A stretch of DNA of 64,000 bases from Frigoribacterium sp. ACAM 257 (GTDB lineage: Bacteria; Actinomycetota; Actinomycetes; Actinomycetales; Microbacteriaceae), in assembly GCF_007954365.1 (NCBI RefSeq), contig NZ_VOLO01000002.1, positions 1-64,000 of the forward strand. The letters run 5' to 3'. Numbering within the stretch: position 1 is the stretch's first letter; every line of letters begins with the position of its first letter. Below are positions 25,728 to 33,984 of this stretch, in pieces. The translations under genes and the position numbers were made by a program. The notes beneath the pieces were generated by a model. It did no database searches. It saw only the letters and a program-made list of their open reading frames with translations, and was not told the DNA's origin.

Positions 25728-25761
25728 GAGAGCCCGCCCAGCACCCGCTGGGCGGGCTCTC
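25728..25761 (+). terminator. Intrinsic terminator of trxB-trxA
   Basis: A perfect 15-bp stem, 25728-25742 with 25747-25761, and an ACCC loop, 27 bases after the trxA stop. T-rich sequence afterwards is weak (CGCCGTC), as is common in this GC range. Confidence 0.85.
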
Positions 25762-25824
25762 GCCGTCTCCGGGCCGCTCCGGGCATATCCTGAACCGCAC
25801 CACCTCTGACCGACAGGGACGCAC

Positions 25825-27132
25825 ATGACCGACAAGGGCACCAACCTCGACCCGTGGTACGACTCGTACGCCGACCGCACGGCCGGCCTGAGCGCCTCCG
25901 AGGTCCGAGCCCTCTTCGCCGTCGCCAGCCGTCCCGAGGTCGTCTCGCTGGCGGGCGGCATGCCCTTCGTCTCCGCCCTGCCCCGTGAGCTCGTCACCGG
26001 CGCCATCGACCGCGTGATGTCGCAGAACGGCGGAGCCATGGCCCTGCAGTACGGGTCCGGGCAGGGCACTCCCGCGATCCGCGAGCACATCATGCAGATC
26101 ATGGCCATGGAGGGGATCCGGGGCAGCGCCGACGACGTCGTCGTGACCACCGGCTCCCAGCAGGCCCTCGACCTGGTCACCCGGCTCTTCGTGAACCCGG
26201 GCGACGTCGTCCTCGCCGAGTCGCCCAGCTACGTGGGCGCCCTGGGCGTCTTCAAGGCGTACCAGGCCGAGGTCTCGCACGTCGCGACCGACGCCGAGGG
26301 CCTCGTGCCGGAGGCGCTGCGAGAGACGATCGCGCGGGTCAGGTCCGAGGGCCGCACCATCAAGTTCCTCTACACGATCCCCAACTTCCACAACCCGGCC
26401 GGCGTGACGCTGACCTGGGCCCGCCGACTCGAGATCCTCGAGATCTGCCGCGACGCCGGGATCCTCGTCCTCGAGGACAACCCGTACGGCCTCCTGTACT
26501 TCGACCAGCCGGCCCCCCAGGCGATGCGCTCGGTCGACGACGAGGGCGTCATCTACCTCGGCTCGTTCTCGAAGACGCTCGCTCCCGGCTTCCGCGTCGG
26601 CTGGGCCCTGGCCCCGCACGCCATCCGCGAGAAGCTCATCCTCGCCAACGAGTCGGCGACCCTCTCGCCCAACTCGTTCGGCCAGTTCGTCATCACCGAG
26701 TACCTCGACCAGGCCGACTGGCGCGGTCAGATCGAGTCGTTCCGCGGTCTCTACCGCGAGCGTCGGGACGCCATGATCTCGGCGCTGGGGGAGTATCTCC
26801 CGTCGCTCAGCTGGACCGTGCCCGACGGCGGTTTCTTCGTGTGGGTCACCCTGCCCGACGAGCTCGACTCGAAGGCGATGCTGCCTCGTGCGGTGAAGGA
26901 ACTCGTCGCCTACACGCCCGGCACGGCGTTCTTCGCCGACGGTGGCGGCCGCCAGAACATCCGGCTGTCGTTCTGCTACCCGACGCCCGAGTCGATCCGG
27001 ACCGGGATCGCCCGGCTCGCGACCGTGGTCAACGGCGAGCTCGATCTGCTCGCGACGTTCTCCGGCGCCCGGCTCGGCTCGCCCCTGACGATGCGCTCCG
27101 GCGTGTCGACACCGCCGCCGAACACCAACTGA
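25825..27132 (+). CDS. PLP-dependent aminotransferase, class I/II
   Basis: A 435-residue fold-type I aminotransferase. The sequence runs through SLAGGMPFVSALP near the start, the Schiff-base lysine in SFSKTLAPGFRVGW (Lys about 250), and the C-terminal Arg in NIRLSFCYP that binds the substrate carboxylate. It resembles the 2-aminoadipate/aromatic aminotransferase group and lacks the MocR DNA-binding domain. Substrate cannot be fixed. Its position before a D-Ala-D-Ala-ligase-like gene may hint at amino-acid supply for the wall, which is a guess. Confidence 0.85.
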   Translation: MTDKGTNLDPWYDSYADRTAGLSASEVRALFAVASRPEVVSLAGGMPFVSALPRELVTGAIDRVMSQNGGAMALQYGSGQGTPAIREHIMQIMAMEGIRGSADDVVVTTGSQQALDLVTRLFVNPGDVVLAESPSYVGALGVFKAYQAEVSHVATDAEGLVPEALRETIARVRSEGRTIKFLYTIPNFHNPAGVTLTWARRLEILEICRDAGILVLEDNPYGLLYFDQPAPQAMRSVDDEGVIYLGSFSKTLAPGFRVGWALAPHAIREKLILANESATLSPNSFGQFVITEYLDQADWRGQIESFRGLYRERRDAMISALGEYLPSLSWTVPDGGFFVWVTLPDELDSKAMLPRAVKELVAYTPGTAFFADGGGRQNIRLSFCYPTPESIRTGIARLATVVNGELDLLATFSGARLGSPLTMRSGVSTPPPNTN

Positions 27133-27197
27133 TCAGCACTTAAGCCGAAACGCCGCCACAGGACGACCACGTGGCCGATCCACGAGAGAGAGCCCCG

Positions 27198-28157
27198 ATG
27201 ACTCAGAGCGCCGTCAAGAAGGTCACCGTGCTGGCCGGGGGCATCTCCCACGAGCGCGACGTCTCGCTGAGATCGGGGAGGCGCGTGGTCGACAGCCTCG
27301 TCGCCAACGGCATCGAGGTCGACCTGCGCGATCCCGACGCGTCGCTGCTCGGGCACCTCACCTCCACGCGCCCCGATGTCGTCTGGCCGGCGCTGCACGG
27401 CGCCAGCGGCGAGGACGGCGCCTTGCGAGGTCTACTCGAGGCGCTCGACATCCCCTTCGTCGGCAGCAGCTCGGCGGCGGCGCGGCTCGCCTGGGACAAG
27501 CCCACCGCCAAGGAGCTCGCGCACCGCGCGGGAGTCCGGACACCTCGGGGCATCACCCTCTCGCACGACGCCTTCCGCGAGCTCGGCGCGGCCGGAGTGC
27601 TCGCCGCCATCTCGGAGGAGCACCCCGTCCCCGTCGTCGTGAAGCCGGCCCGGGGCGGCTCGGCGCAGGGCGTGACCGTCGTCGAATCCGCGGATCAGCT
27701 GCCCCGTGCGATGGTGGATGCCTACACGTACTGCGACGACGTGATCGTCGAGCAGAAGATCACCGGTATCGAGATCGCGGTCGGCGTCATCGACACGGGC
27801 GACGGCCCCTCGGCCCTGCCGGCCGTCGAGATCGTCCCCCGCAATGGCGTCTACGGCTTCGAGGCCCGGTACAACGCGGGTGAGACGACGTTCTTCACGC
27901 CGGCCCGCCTCGATGACCGAGCGCAGGAGGCGGCGGCCCAGACCGCCGTGACGGTCCACCAGGCTCTTGGCCTCCGCCACCTCTCCCGGGTCGACCTGAT
28001 CGTCGACGCGGCGGGCACCCCGTGGTTCCTCGAGGTCAACGTGCTGCCGGGGCTGACGGAGACTTCTCTCGTACCGATGGCGCTCGACGCAGCAGGTTTC
28101 GAGCTCGGGCTGGTCTACGCGGCTCTCGCCGAGAAGGCCGTCCTCGACCACGCGTGA
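27198..28157 (+). CDS. D-alanine--D-alanine ligase-like ATP-grasp enzyme
   Basis: A 319-residue ATP-grasp protein. VLAGGISHERDVSLRSGRRV matches the N-terminal Ddl motif, VVKPARGGSAQGVTVV the ATP-binding loop, and FLEVNVLPGLTETSLVPMA the metal-binding end. This is typical of Ddl, which joins two D-alanines for peptidoglycan. Many Microbacteriaceae have a second ddl elsewhere, so this may be a paralogue with changed specificity. ATG 27198 follows GAGAGAG. A parS site lies five bases past its stop. Confidence 0.88.
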   Translation: MTQSAVKKVTVLAGGISHERDVSLRSGRRVVDSLVANGIEVDLRDPDASLLGHLTSTRPDVVWPALHGASGEDGALRGLLEALDIPFVGSSSAAARLAWDKPTAKELAHRAGVRTPRGITLSHDAFRELGAAGVLAAISEEHPVPVVVKPARGGSAQGVTVVESADQLPRAMVDAYTYCDDVIVEQKITGIEIAVGVIDTGDGPSALPAVEIVPRNGVYGFEARYNAGETTFFTPARLDDRAQEAAAQTAVTVHQALGLRHLSRVDLIVDAAGTPWFLEVNVLPGLTETSLVPMALDAAGFELGLVYAALAEKAVLDHA

Positions 28158-28161
28158 CACC

Positions 28162-28175
28162 GTTTCACGTGAAAC
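28162..28175. promoter_or_regulatory. parS: parS site 1
   Basis: GTTTCACGTGAAAC, the perfect 14-bp palindromic core of bacterial parS, lies between the ddl-like gene and the 3' end of parB. ParB binds it and spreads to organise the origin region for segregation. Confidence 0.95.
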
Positions 28176-28215
28176 ACGCTCAGGGGGTGACGTCTCGAGC
28201 GATCGAGCGTGCCTC

Positions 28216-29178
28216 CTACTGGGAGAACGGGTCCTGGCCCAGTGCAGCGAGGATGCGGTTGAGGTCCTGCATCGAGGCGAAGTCGATGGCGATCGAGCCT
28301 TTACGGGCGCCCATCCGCACCTTCACCTTGGTCTCGAGCTTGTCGCCGAGGTTCTCCGCGACCTCATCGAGGTGAGCCTGGTGGCGACCCACAGCGCCCC
28401 GTGTCGTGCGGGGCTTGATGCTCGTGCCGGCAGCAGCCGCCTCTGCAGCGCGCACTGACAGGTCCTCGTTGACGATCTTGTCCGCGAGCCTCTCCATGAG
28501 CAGAAAGTCTCCGGTCGACAGGATCGCGCGAGCGTGTCCGGCAGACAGCACTCCCGACGCGACCCGGCGCTGTACGCTCGCCGGCAAGCGAAGGAGGCGC
28601 AGCGTGTTCGAGATCTGCGGCCGACTACGCCCGATACGACTGGAGAGCTCGTCCTGAGTGATGCCGAAATCAGCGAGAAGTTGCTGATAGGCGGATGCTT
28701 CCTCGAGCGGGTTGAGCTCAGCCCGGTGCAGGTTCTCGAGCAGGGCGTCCCGGAGCATCGACTCGTCCGCCGTCTCCTTGACGATCGCAGGGATGGTCGC
28801 GAGCCCCAGCTGCTTCGTCGCGCGGAGGCGTCGCTCACCCATGACGAGTTCGTACTGCGGGGCCGCGGTGGCCCCCTTCGCGGACGCGTCTCGAGGGAGC
28901 GGGCGAACGACAATCGGCTGGAGCACCCCGACCTCGCGGATGCTGGTGACCAGCTCAGCCAGCTCCTCCTCGCGGAACTCTGCTCGCGGCTGCTGCGCGT
29001 TCGGCACGACGTCGAGGGGGTTGAGGTTTGCCAGCCGCGCACCGGGCACGGCCACCAACTCGTCGGCCGTCTGCTGTCCGGTGGGGAAGAAGACGTCGAC
29101 AGGCCGATCCGTGCCCTCCTCGGCCACGGGGATGAGCGCACCGATGCCGCGCCCGAGTCCGGTTCTCTTGGTTGCCAC
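28216..29178 (-). CDS. parB: Chromosome-partitioning protein ParB
   Basis: A 320-residue CTP-dependent DNA clamp. TGLGRGIGALIP opens it, GERRLRATKQLGLATIPAIV is the CTP-binding/box II region, the helix-turn-helix follows (ITQDELSSRIGRSRPQISNTLRLLRLP), and the C-terminal dimer domain ends with DLNRILAALGQDPFSQ. Starts at GTG 29178, sharing one base with the parA TAG stop, so they are coupled. Confidence 0.96.
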   Translation of the reverse strand: MATKRTGLGRGIGALIPVAEEGTDRPVDVFFPTGQQTADELVAVPGARLANLNPLDVVPNAQQPRAEFREEELAELVTSIREVGVLQPIVVRPLPRDASAKGATAAPQYELVMGERRLRATKQLGLATIPAIVKETADESMLRDALLENLHRAELNPLEEASAYQQLLADFGITQDELSSRIGRSRPQISNTLRLLRLPASVQRRVASGVLSAGHARAILSTGDFLLMERLADKIVNEDLSVRAAEAAAAGTSIKPRTTRGAVGRHQAHLDEVAENLGDKLETKVKVRMGARKGSIAIDFASMQDLNRILAALGQDPFSQ

Positions 29179-30080
29179 TACTGGGGTGCTCCTCGTCGTG
29201 CTAGTTCTGCTGCGGCCTCGAGGTACGAGATCGAGCCGGGTGAGTTCGTGTCGTAACTGATGACGGTCTGTCCGTAGCCCGGTGCCTCGCTGATGCGAAC
29301 GGACCGGGGGATCAGCGTCTGGAGGGCCTCCGAGGGGAAGTGCTCACGAACATCGGCGACCACCTGACGAGCCAGGTTCGTGCGACCGTCGTACATCGTG
29401 AGCAAGATGCTCGACACCTGCAGACGCGGGTTGAGGTGCTTCTCGATCAACTGGATGTTGCGCAGCAGCTGGCTGAGCCCCTCCAGGGCGTAGTACTCGC
29501 ACTGGATCGGGATCAACACCTCGCCCGCCGCGACGAAGGCGTTGATGGTGAGCAGGCCCAGCGAGGGCGGGCAGTCGATGAACACGTAGTCGAAGCGCTC
29601 GCCCGCGGCTTCCGTGGCCGACAGGTAGGCGTCGAGCTGCGTCCGGAGCCTCTGCTCACGAGCCACGAGCGACACCAGCTCGATCTCCGCACCGGCCAGG
29701 TGGATCGTCGCCGGGACGCAGTAGAGATCAGGGAACTCGGGACTCTGCTGGACGACGTCGGAGATGTCGCCCTCGTTCACGATAACGTCGTAGACACTCG
29801 GTGTCTCCGCCCGGTGCTCCACCCCGAGTGCGGTCGACGCGTTCCCCTGCGGGTCCAGGTCGATCACGAGCACACGGGCCCCGCTCCGAGCCAGAGCGGC
29901 GGCGAGGTTGACCGTGGTCGTCGTCTTGCCTACCCCGCCCTTCTGGTTCGAGACGGTCAAGATCCGGGTCTTGTCCGGCGCCGGGAGGGGATCCTTCGAG
30001 AGCGCCTCGCGCCGACGGCGGAGATCAGCGAGCTCCCGTGCCAGGGGAGTGCTGTCGTCGTACTCCGTGGATGAACTCAC
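29178..30080 (-). CDS. parA: Chromosome-partitioning ATPase ParA
   Basis: A 300-residue Walker-type ATPase. VSNQKGGVGKTTTTVNLAAALA is the deviant Walker A motif, VIDLDPQGNAST follows, and FIDCPPSLGLLTINA is the ParA signature. It positions the origins with ParB. I choose GTG 30080 because GGAG lies seven bases upstream; an in-frame ATG at 30095 would add five residues but has parS sequence as its leader. A parS site starts 22 bases upstream of the chosen start. Confidence 0.95.
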   Translation of the reverse strand: MSSSTEYDDSTPLARELADLRRRREALSKDPLPAPDKTRILTVSNQKGGVGKTTTTVNLAAALARSGARVLVIDLDPQGNASTALGVEHRAETPSVYDVIVNEGDISDVVQQSPEFPDLYCVPATIHLAGAEIELVSLVAREQRLRTQLDAYLSATEAAGERFDYVFIDCPPSLGLLTINAFVAAGEVLIPIQCEYYALEGLSQLLRNIQLIEKHLNPRLQVSSILLTMYDGRTNLARQVVADVREHFPSEALQTLIPRSVRISEAPGYGQTVISYDTNSPGSISYLEAAAELARRGAPQ

Positions 30081-30101
30081 CGGGGATCTCCGCATCGCTG
30101 T

Positions 30102-30115
30102 GTTTCACGTGAAAC
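30102..30115. promoter_or_regulatory. parS: parS site 2, in the parA leader
   Basis: Perfect GTTTCACGTGAAAC core, directly upstream of parA. Its position allows ParB bound here to affect parA-parB expression. Confidence 0.95.
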
Positions 30116-30225
30116 GGCCTCCTGCGTGGTCACGATCGACGATGATCATCACTGTTGGGCCGAGCCTCCACTCTATCTCGCCCGGTCGCGTGGCCAGGCA
30201 CGGGAGCTCTCATCATCTTGTCCAT

Positions 30226-30239
30226 GTTTCACGTGAAAC
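30226..30239. promoter_or_regulatory. parS: parS site 3
   Basis: Perfect GTTTCACGTGAAAC core, 111 bp from site 2 (end to start). Three sites within 2.1 kb form a compact loading zone about 5.4 to 7.6 kb left of oriC. Confidence 0.95.
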
Positions 30240-30588
30240 GGGAACCAAGGCAGTGCCTCGAAGTGTTCAGAGAGAGTGATCGACGTGTTTGTGCACAGGC
30301 TCGCCAACATGTGCATAACTGCGTCGAAGACGCATCGGACAGGTCGATGACACGTGTCTCGGCAACTGCCGCAACGGACGTAGAGTGAAACGCCGTGGCC
30401 TGGACCTCAGAACACCGAGATCGACCGCACCCAACTGAAGATCATGGCAAATGCTGATCAAGTCCGGTATCTGCGTGATCCGCGCAGAGACACCGTGAGA
30501 CCCAGTTCGTCGGGAGACAGCAACGGCCAAGTGCCCGAAGCGCTCAGATCGCTTCCTGTGGAGCCGACCACCGCCTCCTCGGCCGGCG

Positions 30589-31269
30589 TCAGTCGAGTGT
30601 GGCTCGGAACACCCGGGTGGTCTCGGCGGGGTCCACGACGCCGACGCCGAGCTCGAGCACCTCGACGTCGACGAGGTGCGTCCGGGCGATGACCTTGCGG
30701 GCGGCCTCGACCTCGTGGTCGACGCGCGCGCCCTTCATCAGGATCAGCTCTCCGCCCGTCTTCACGAGCCGAGCCGTGAGCGGTATCAACTTGGTCAGGG
30801 CCGAGACGGCGCGAGCCGTCGCCTGGTCGAGCCAAGTGTCGAGCTCGACGTCCTCCGCGCGCGCGCGGATCACCTCGACGTTCGTGAGGCCGAGGCGCTC
30901 CGCCTCTGCGGACAGCCAGTCGGTCCGACGCTCCATCGGCTCGATGAGCAGGAGCGTGGTGTCCGGTCGGGCGGCAGCGAGCACCAGGCCCGGCAGGCCG
31001 GCACCCGAGCCGATGTCGCCGACGCGTGCGCCGGATCGCAGGAGCGGTGCCACGAGCCCCGAGTTGATCACGTGCCGGGTCCAGAGGCGCGGCAGCTCGA
31101 GGGGGCCGATCAGGCCCAGCTCCTCTCCGTGCTGCGCGAGGTCGGCAGTGAACTGCCGGACGACCTCCACGCGATCGCCGAAGATCTCGCGTGCGACGGC
31201 GGGCTCGGCCTCGAGCTCCGTGCTCAGGTGCGGACGGACCGGCCCGTCAGCGTCGTGCTCAGTGCTCAC
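30589..31269 (-). CDS. rsmG: 16S rRNA (guanine-N7) methyltransferase RsmG
   Basis: A 226-residue SAM-dependent methyltransferase that modifies G527 of 16S rRNA. IGSGAGLPGLVLAAARP is the SAM loop; LPRLWTRHVINSGLVAPLL upstream is the family signature. Starts at GTG 31269, eight bases after the khpB stop. Loss of this enzyme gives low-level streptomycin resistance in other bacteria. Same position as in other actinobacterial origin regions. Confidence 0.95.
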   Translation of the reverse strand: MSTEHDADGPVRPHLSTELEAEPAVAREIFGDRVEVVRQFTADLAQHGEELGLIGPLELPRLWTRHVINSGLVAPLLRSGARVGDIGSGAGLPGLVLAAARPDTTLLLIEPMERRTDWLSAEAERLGLTNVEVIRARAEDVELDTWLDQATARAVSALTKLIPLTARLVKTGGELILMKGARVDHEVEAARKVIARTHLVDVEVLELGVGVVDPAETTRVFRATLD

Positions 31270-31277
31270 GGTGGGGG

Positions 31278-31868
31278 TCAGCCGCGCTTGATGACGGTGT
31301 GCCGGTCTCGGCCCTCGCCCTCGGACTCCGAGACGAAGCCGCGGGCGGCGACGATGTCGTGCACGAGCTTGCGCTCGTACGACGACATGGGAGGCAGCGA
31401 GGCCGCCGTGGCGCCCTCCTCCAGGCGCTCCACGGCCCGGTCCACCATGGCCCCGAGCTCGGCCTCGCGCGTCTGCCGCGACCCGCCGATGTCGAGGATG
31501 AGACGAGAGAACTCGCCCGTCTTGGTCTGCACCGCGATGCGCGTCAGCTCCTGCAGGGCCGTCACCGTGTCGGGCTTCGACAGTGCCCTCAACGAACCCT
31601 CGCCGGAGGCGTCGACCGAGATGTACGAGCGGCCGCCGCGGACCTCGATGTCGATGTCGCCGTCGAAGTCGCAGATGTCGAGGAGCTCCTCGATGTAGTC
31701 GGCGGCGATCTCGCCCTCGTCGATGACGGACGCGGCGTCGGCCCCGTCGACCGTGTCGGATGCGCCGGAGTTGTGCTGCCGGTCGTCCGTGACGGTCGCC
31801 TCCTCGGGCCCCTCGGCGTTCACCTCGCGAGCCTCGTTGCCGGTGGTGTCGATGTCGGTGTCCTTCAC
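31278..31868 (-). CDS. khpB: Jag/KhpB RNA-binding protein
   Basis: A 196-residue protein with a KH-like domain (DYIEELLDICDFDGDIDIEVRGGRSYISVD, about 60-90) and a C-terminal R3H domain (MVDRAVERLEEG...LPPMSSYERKLVHDIVAARGFVSESEGEGRDRHTVIKRG). The N-terminus is acidic and probably disordered. It binds RNA and is linked to YidC and cell-shape control in other bacteria. Its start overlaps the yidC stop by four bases. Confidence 0.92.
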   Translation of the reverse strand: MKDTDIDTTGNEAREVNAEGPEEATVTDDRQHNSGASDTVDGADAASVIDEGEIAADYIEELLDICDFDGDIDIEVRGGRSYISVDASGEGSLRALSKPDTVTALQELTRIAVQTKTGEFSRLILDIGGSRQTREAELGAMVDRAVERLEEGATAASLPPMSSYERKLVHDIVAARGFVSESEGEGRDRHTVIKRG

Positions 31869-32827
31869 TTCTTGGCGCCGTTCTGCTTCTTGGCGCGGTT
31901 CTTGCCGACGGGCTGCACGCGCTGCGTCGCCTTGGGCACGGCGGGCGCGGACTCGATCTCGGTGACCGTGATGTCGCCGATGCCGAGTCCCTTGCGCTGG
32001 GCCTTCTTCGCGAGACGCTCCTCGCGGGCGAGAGCCGCCTCGCTGCCGGGGGTGGGCATGTTCCGGATGACGATGAACTGCTGGGCCATGGTCCAGATGT
32101 TCGAGGTCAGCCAGTAGAACATGACGCCGAGGGGGAACGAGAGGCCCGAGAAGACGAACACGAGGGGCAGGAAGTAGAGCAGCATGCGCTGCTGCTTGAA
32201 CATCGGGCTCGCCTTGGTCTCGGGCGACATGTTCTTCGAGACGATCTGCAGCTGGGTGATGAACTGCGACGCGGTCATGACGACGACCATGATGCCGGCC
32301 ATCAGCCGGACCTCCCAGGTCGTGGCGCCCAGGAAGGTCTCCTTCAGGGGCGCGCCGAAGAGCGAGGACTCACCGAAGGAGGTGGAGAGCGCCTGGCTGA
32401 GGAGGCCGATGCCGACCTTGTCCTGCTGGGCGTTGTGCAGCACCGTGTAGAGGCTGAAGAAGATCGGCATCTGGATGAGGAGCGGCAGGCACGAGCTCAA
32501 CGGGTTGGTGCCCGTGTCCTTGTACAGCGCCATCGTCTCTCGCGACATGGCCTCGCGGCTGAACTGGTCGCGCTTGCCCTTGTACTTGTCCTGGATCTTC
32601 TTGAGGCGAGGCGCGATCTCCATCATGCGTCGCTGGCTCTTGATCTGCCGGACGAAGATCGGGATCAGGGCGGCCCGGACCACGAGCACGAGGCCGACGA
32701 TCGACAGGACCCAGGTGCTGCCCGCGGCCGTGTCCATGCCGAGGGCGGTGAGCACGTTGTGGAAGCCCACGAGGATCGCCTCGACGACCCACCTGAGGGG
32801 CCAGAGGATGGTTCCGATGAAGTCCAT
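31865..32827 (-). CDS. yidC: Membrane protein insertase YidC
   Basis: A 320-residue insertase of the short Gram-positive/Oxa1 type. Helices near 8-25, 42-60, 107-125, 170-190 and 215-235 are seen; the conserved basic loop KSQRRMMEIAPRLKKIQDKYKGKRDQFSREAM follows helix 2. The tail is basic (GKNRAKKQNGAKK), as expected for ribosome contact. Starts at ATG 32827, just after yidD. Confidence 0.95.
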   Translation of the reverse strand: MDFIGTILWPLRWVVEAILVGFHNVLTALGMDTAAGSTWVLSIVGLVLVVRAALIPIFVRQIKSQRRMMEIAPRLKKIQDKYKGKRDQFSREAMSRETMALYKDTGTNPLSSCLPLLIQMPIFFSLYTVLHNAQQDKVGIGLLSQALSTSFGESSLFGAPLKETFLGATTWEVRLMAGIMVVVMTASQFITQLQIVSKNMSPETKASPMFKQQRMLLYFLPLVFVFSGLSFPLGVMFYWLTSNIWTMAQQFIVIRNMPTPGSEAALAREERLAKKAQRKGLGIGDITVTEIESAPAVPKATQRVQPVGKNRAKKQNGAKK

Positions 32828-32837
32828 GGTGTTCGGG

Positions 32838-33200
32838 TCAGCCCTTTCCGTGGCTCTGGACGAGGAGACGGGGCGTGCCGCTCGGGGCGGGCGCGACCAC
32901 GTCGGATCGAGGGACCACGAAGCCGAAGGCCGTGGTGGTGTACTTCTGTCGCCGAGGCGGGGTCACGTCGTCGATGCCGCCGGCAGCCCAGGGGTTGCAA
33001 CGACCGATCCGCCACGCGCCCATCGCCGAGCCCCGCACGACTCCGTGCTGCTGGATGGCCTCGAGCGCGTACCGCGAGCACGACGGGTGGTACCGGCAGA
33101 CCTCGCCGTAGAGGGGAGAGATGACGGCACGGTAGGCGCGGAGCAGCACGACGCAGACGTTGCGCGGCAGCAACGTCACGAACTGCACCGCTTGCTTCAC
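32838..33200 (-). CDS. yidD: Membrane protein insertion efficiency factor YidD
   Basis: A 120-residue YidD. The diagnostic block is YRAVISPLYGEVCRYHPSCSRYALEAIQQHGVVRGSAMGAWRIGRCNPWAAGGIDDV, with its three conserved cysteines. The C-terminal 35 residues are an extra variable tail. GTG 33200 overlaps the rnpA stop (GTGA). It helps insertion of membrane proteins with YidC. Confidence 0.95.
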   Translation of the reverse strand: MKQAVQFVTLLPRNVCVVLLRAYRAVISPLYGEVCRYHPSCSRYALEAIQQHGVVRGSAMGAWRIGRCNPWAAGGIDDVTPPRRQKYTTTAFGFVVPRSDVVAPAPSGTPRLLVQSHGKG

Positions 33201-33532
33201 TGTCCCACGACCTTGTCGACGACCCCCGAGATGTCCGTGAGCAGGGTAGACCACGGAACGTCGAGGCTGCCTGGCAGTGCGCGGACGACCACGTCGGTGC
33301 CGGGCGGCACCCCCGGGAGGATGTCGTGACAGACGTGCTTCAGCCGACGGCGCACGGTGTTGCGCGCGACCGCGTTGCCGACGGTCTTGGCCACGATGAA
33401 CCCGAACCGGACCAGGTCGTCATCTCGACGACGCACGTAGACGACCGAGTGCGCCGTGCCCGACTTGCGGCCACGGCGCACTGTGTTTCGGTAGTCGTCT
33501 GCGCGGACGATCCGGTTGGCCCGGGCCAACAC
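33197..33532 (-). CDS. rnpA: Ribonuclease P protein component
   Basis: A 111-residue RNase P protein that assists tRNA 5' maturation. VLARANRIVRADDYRNTVRRGRK begins the mature sequence and the RNR motif is seen as VARNTVRRRLKHVCHD. GTG 33532 is chosen from family alignment; no strong Shine-Dalgarno is visible, and the open frame runs far upstream. It starts eight bases after the rpmH stop. Confidence 0.94.
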   Translation of the reverse strand: MLARANRIVRADDYRNTVRRGRKSGTAHSVVYVRRRDDDLVRFGFIVAKTVGNAVARNTVRRRLKHVCHDILPGVPPGTDVVVRALPGSLDVPWSTLLTDISGVVDKVVGQ

Positions 33533-33540
33533 GGAGGCTG

Positions 33541-33678
33541 CTACGCGGAGAGCTCGGTGCGGCCCTTGCCGCGGCGGTGGGCCAGGATGGCGCGGCCCGC
33601 ACGGGTGCGCATACGTGCACGGAAACCGTGCTTCTTGGCGCGACGACGGTTGTTCGGCTGGAACGTTCTCTTGCTCAT
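33541..33678 (-). CDS. rpmH: 50S ribosomal protein L34
   Basis: A 45-residue, strongly basic ribosomal protein reading [18 protein letters not shown] and continuing [22 protein letters not shown]. It is too short for many gene finders but unmistakable. ATG 33678 follows GGAGAG. First gene of the rpmH-rnpA-yidD-yidC-khpB-rsmG unit, divergent from dnaA. Confidence 0.96.
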   Translation of the reverse strand: MSKRTFQPNNRRRAKKHGFRARMRTRAGRAILAHRRGKGRTELSA

Positions 33679-33984
33679 GGTGTTCTCTCCAGGGGATGCG
33701 GACCTGGCCTGGTGCCGTGATCCGAGAAGTCTTCAACAGCCGAGTCGGCTGGGATTCAACTGATTAAAAGTACGCGGCATCTGTCCTGCGGTCAAACGAC
33801 AGCTCTCCCGGGAGTTCTCCACAGTGTTGACAACCTTGGTTGCGGAGGGTGTGGGCCGACGAACTAAAGTGGGCACCTCCCACTCCGCATCCGCGTAGTT
33901 CTGGGGAAGTAGCAGTGTTCCTGGCTGAGACGACGATCGTCCGCCAGTGGAGAAACCTGTGCATAAGTAGGTAGGAAGAGCCCC
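33679..33984. other. rpmH-dnaA intergenic region
   Basis: Holds the divergent promoters of rpmH and dnaA. Two one-mismatch DnaA boxes are visible: TTCTCCACA at 33825-33833 and TGTGCATAA at 33958-33966, so dnaA may autoregulate. TTGACA at 33837-33842 looks like a -35 but has no convincing -10 at the right spacing. Confidence 0.6.

Larger units (their letters stand above)
30096..30588. other. Intergenic region between rsmG and parA
   Basis: About 490 bases without a supported gene. It carries two parS sites (30102-30115 and 30226-30239), a one-mismatch DnaA box (TGTGCATAA, 30310-30318) and the parA promoter. The right half, next to the rsmG stop, shows nothing I can name. Confidence 0.6.

Noticed and set aside
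33837-33842. TTGACA as the -35 of dnaA
   Set aside because: No -10-like hexamer lies 16-18 bases downstream; the match is not enough to name a promoter.
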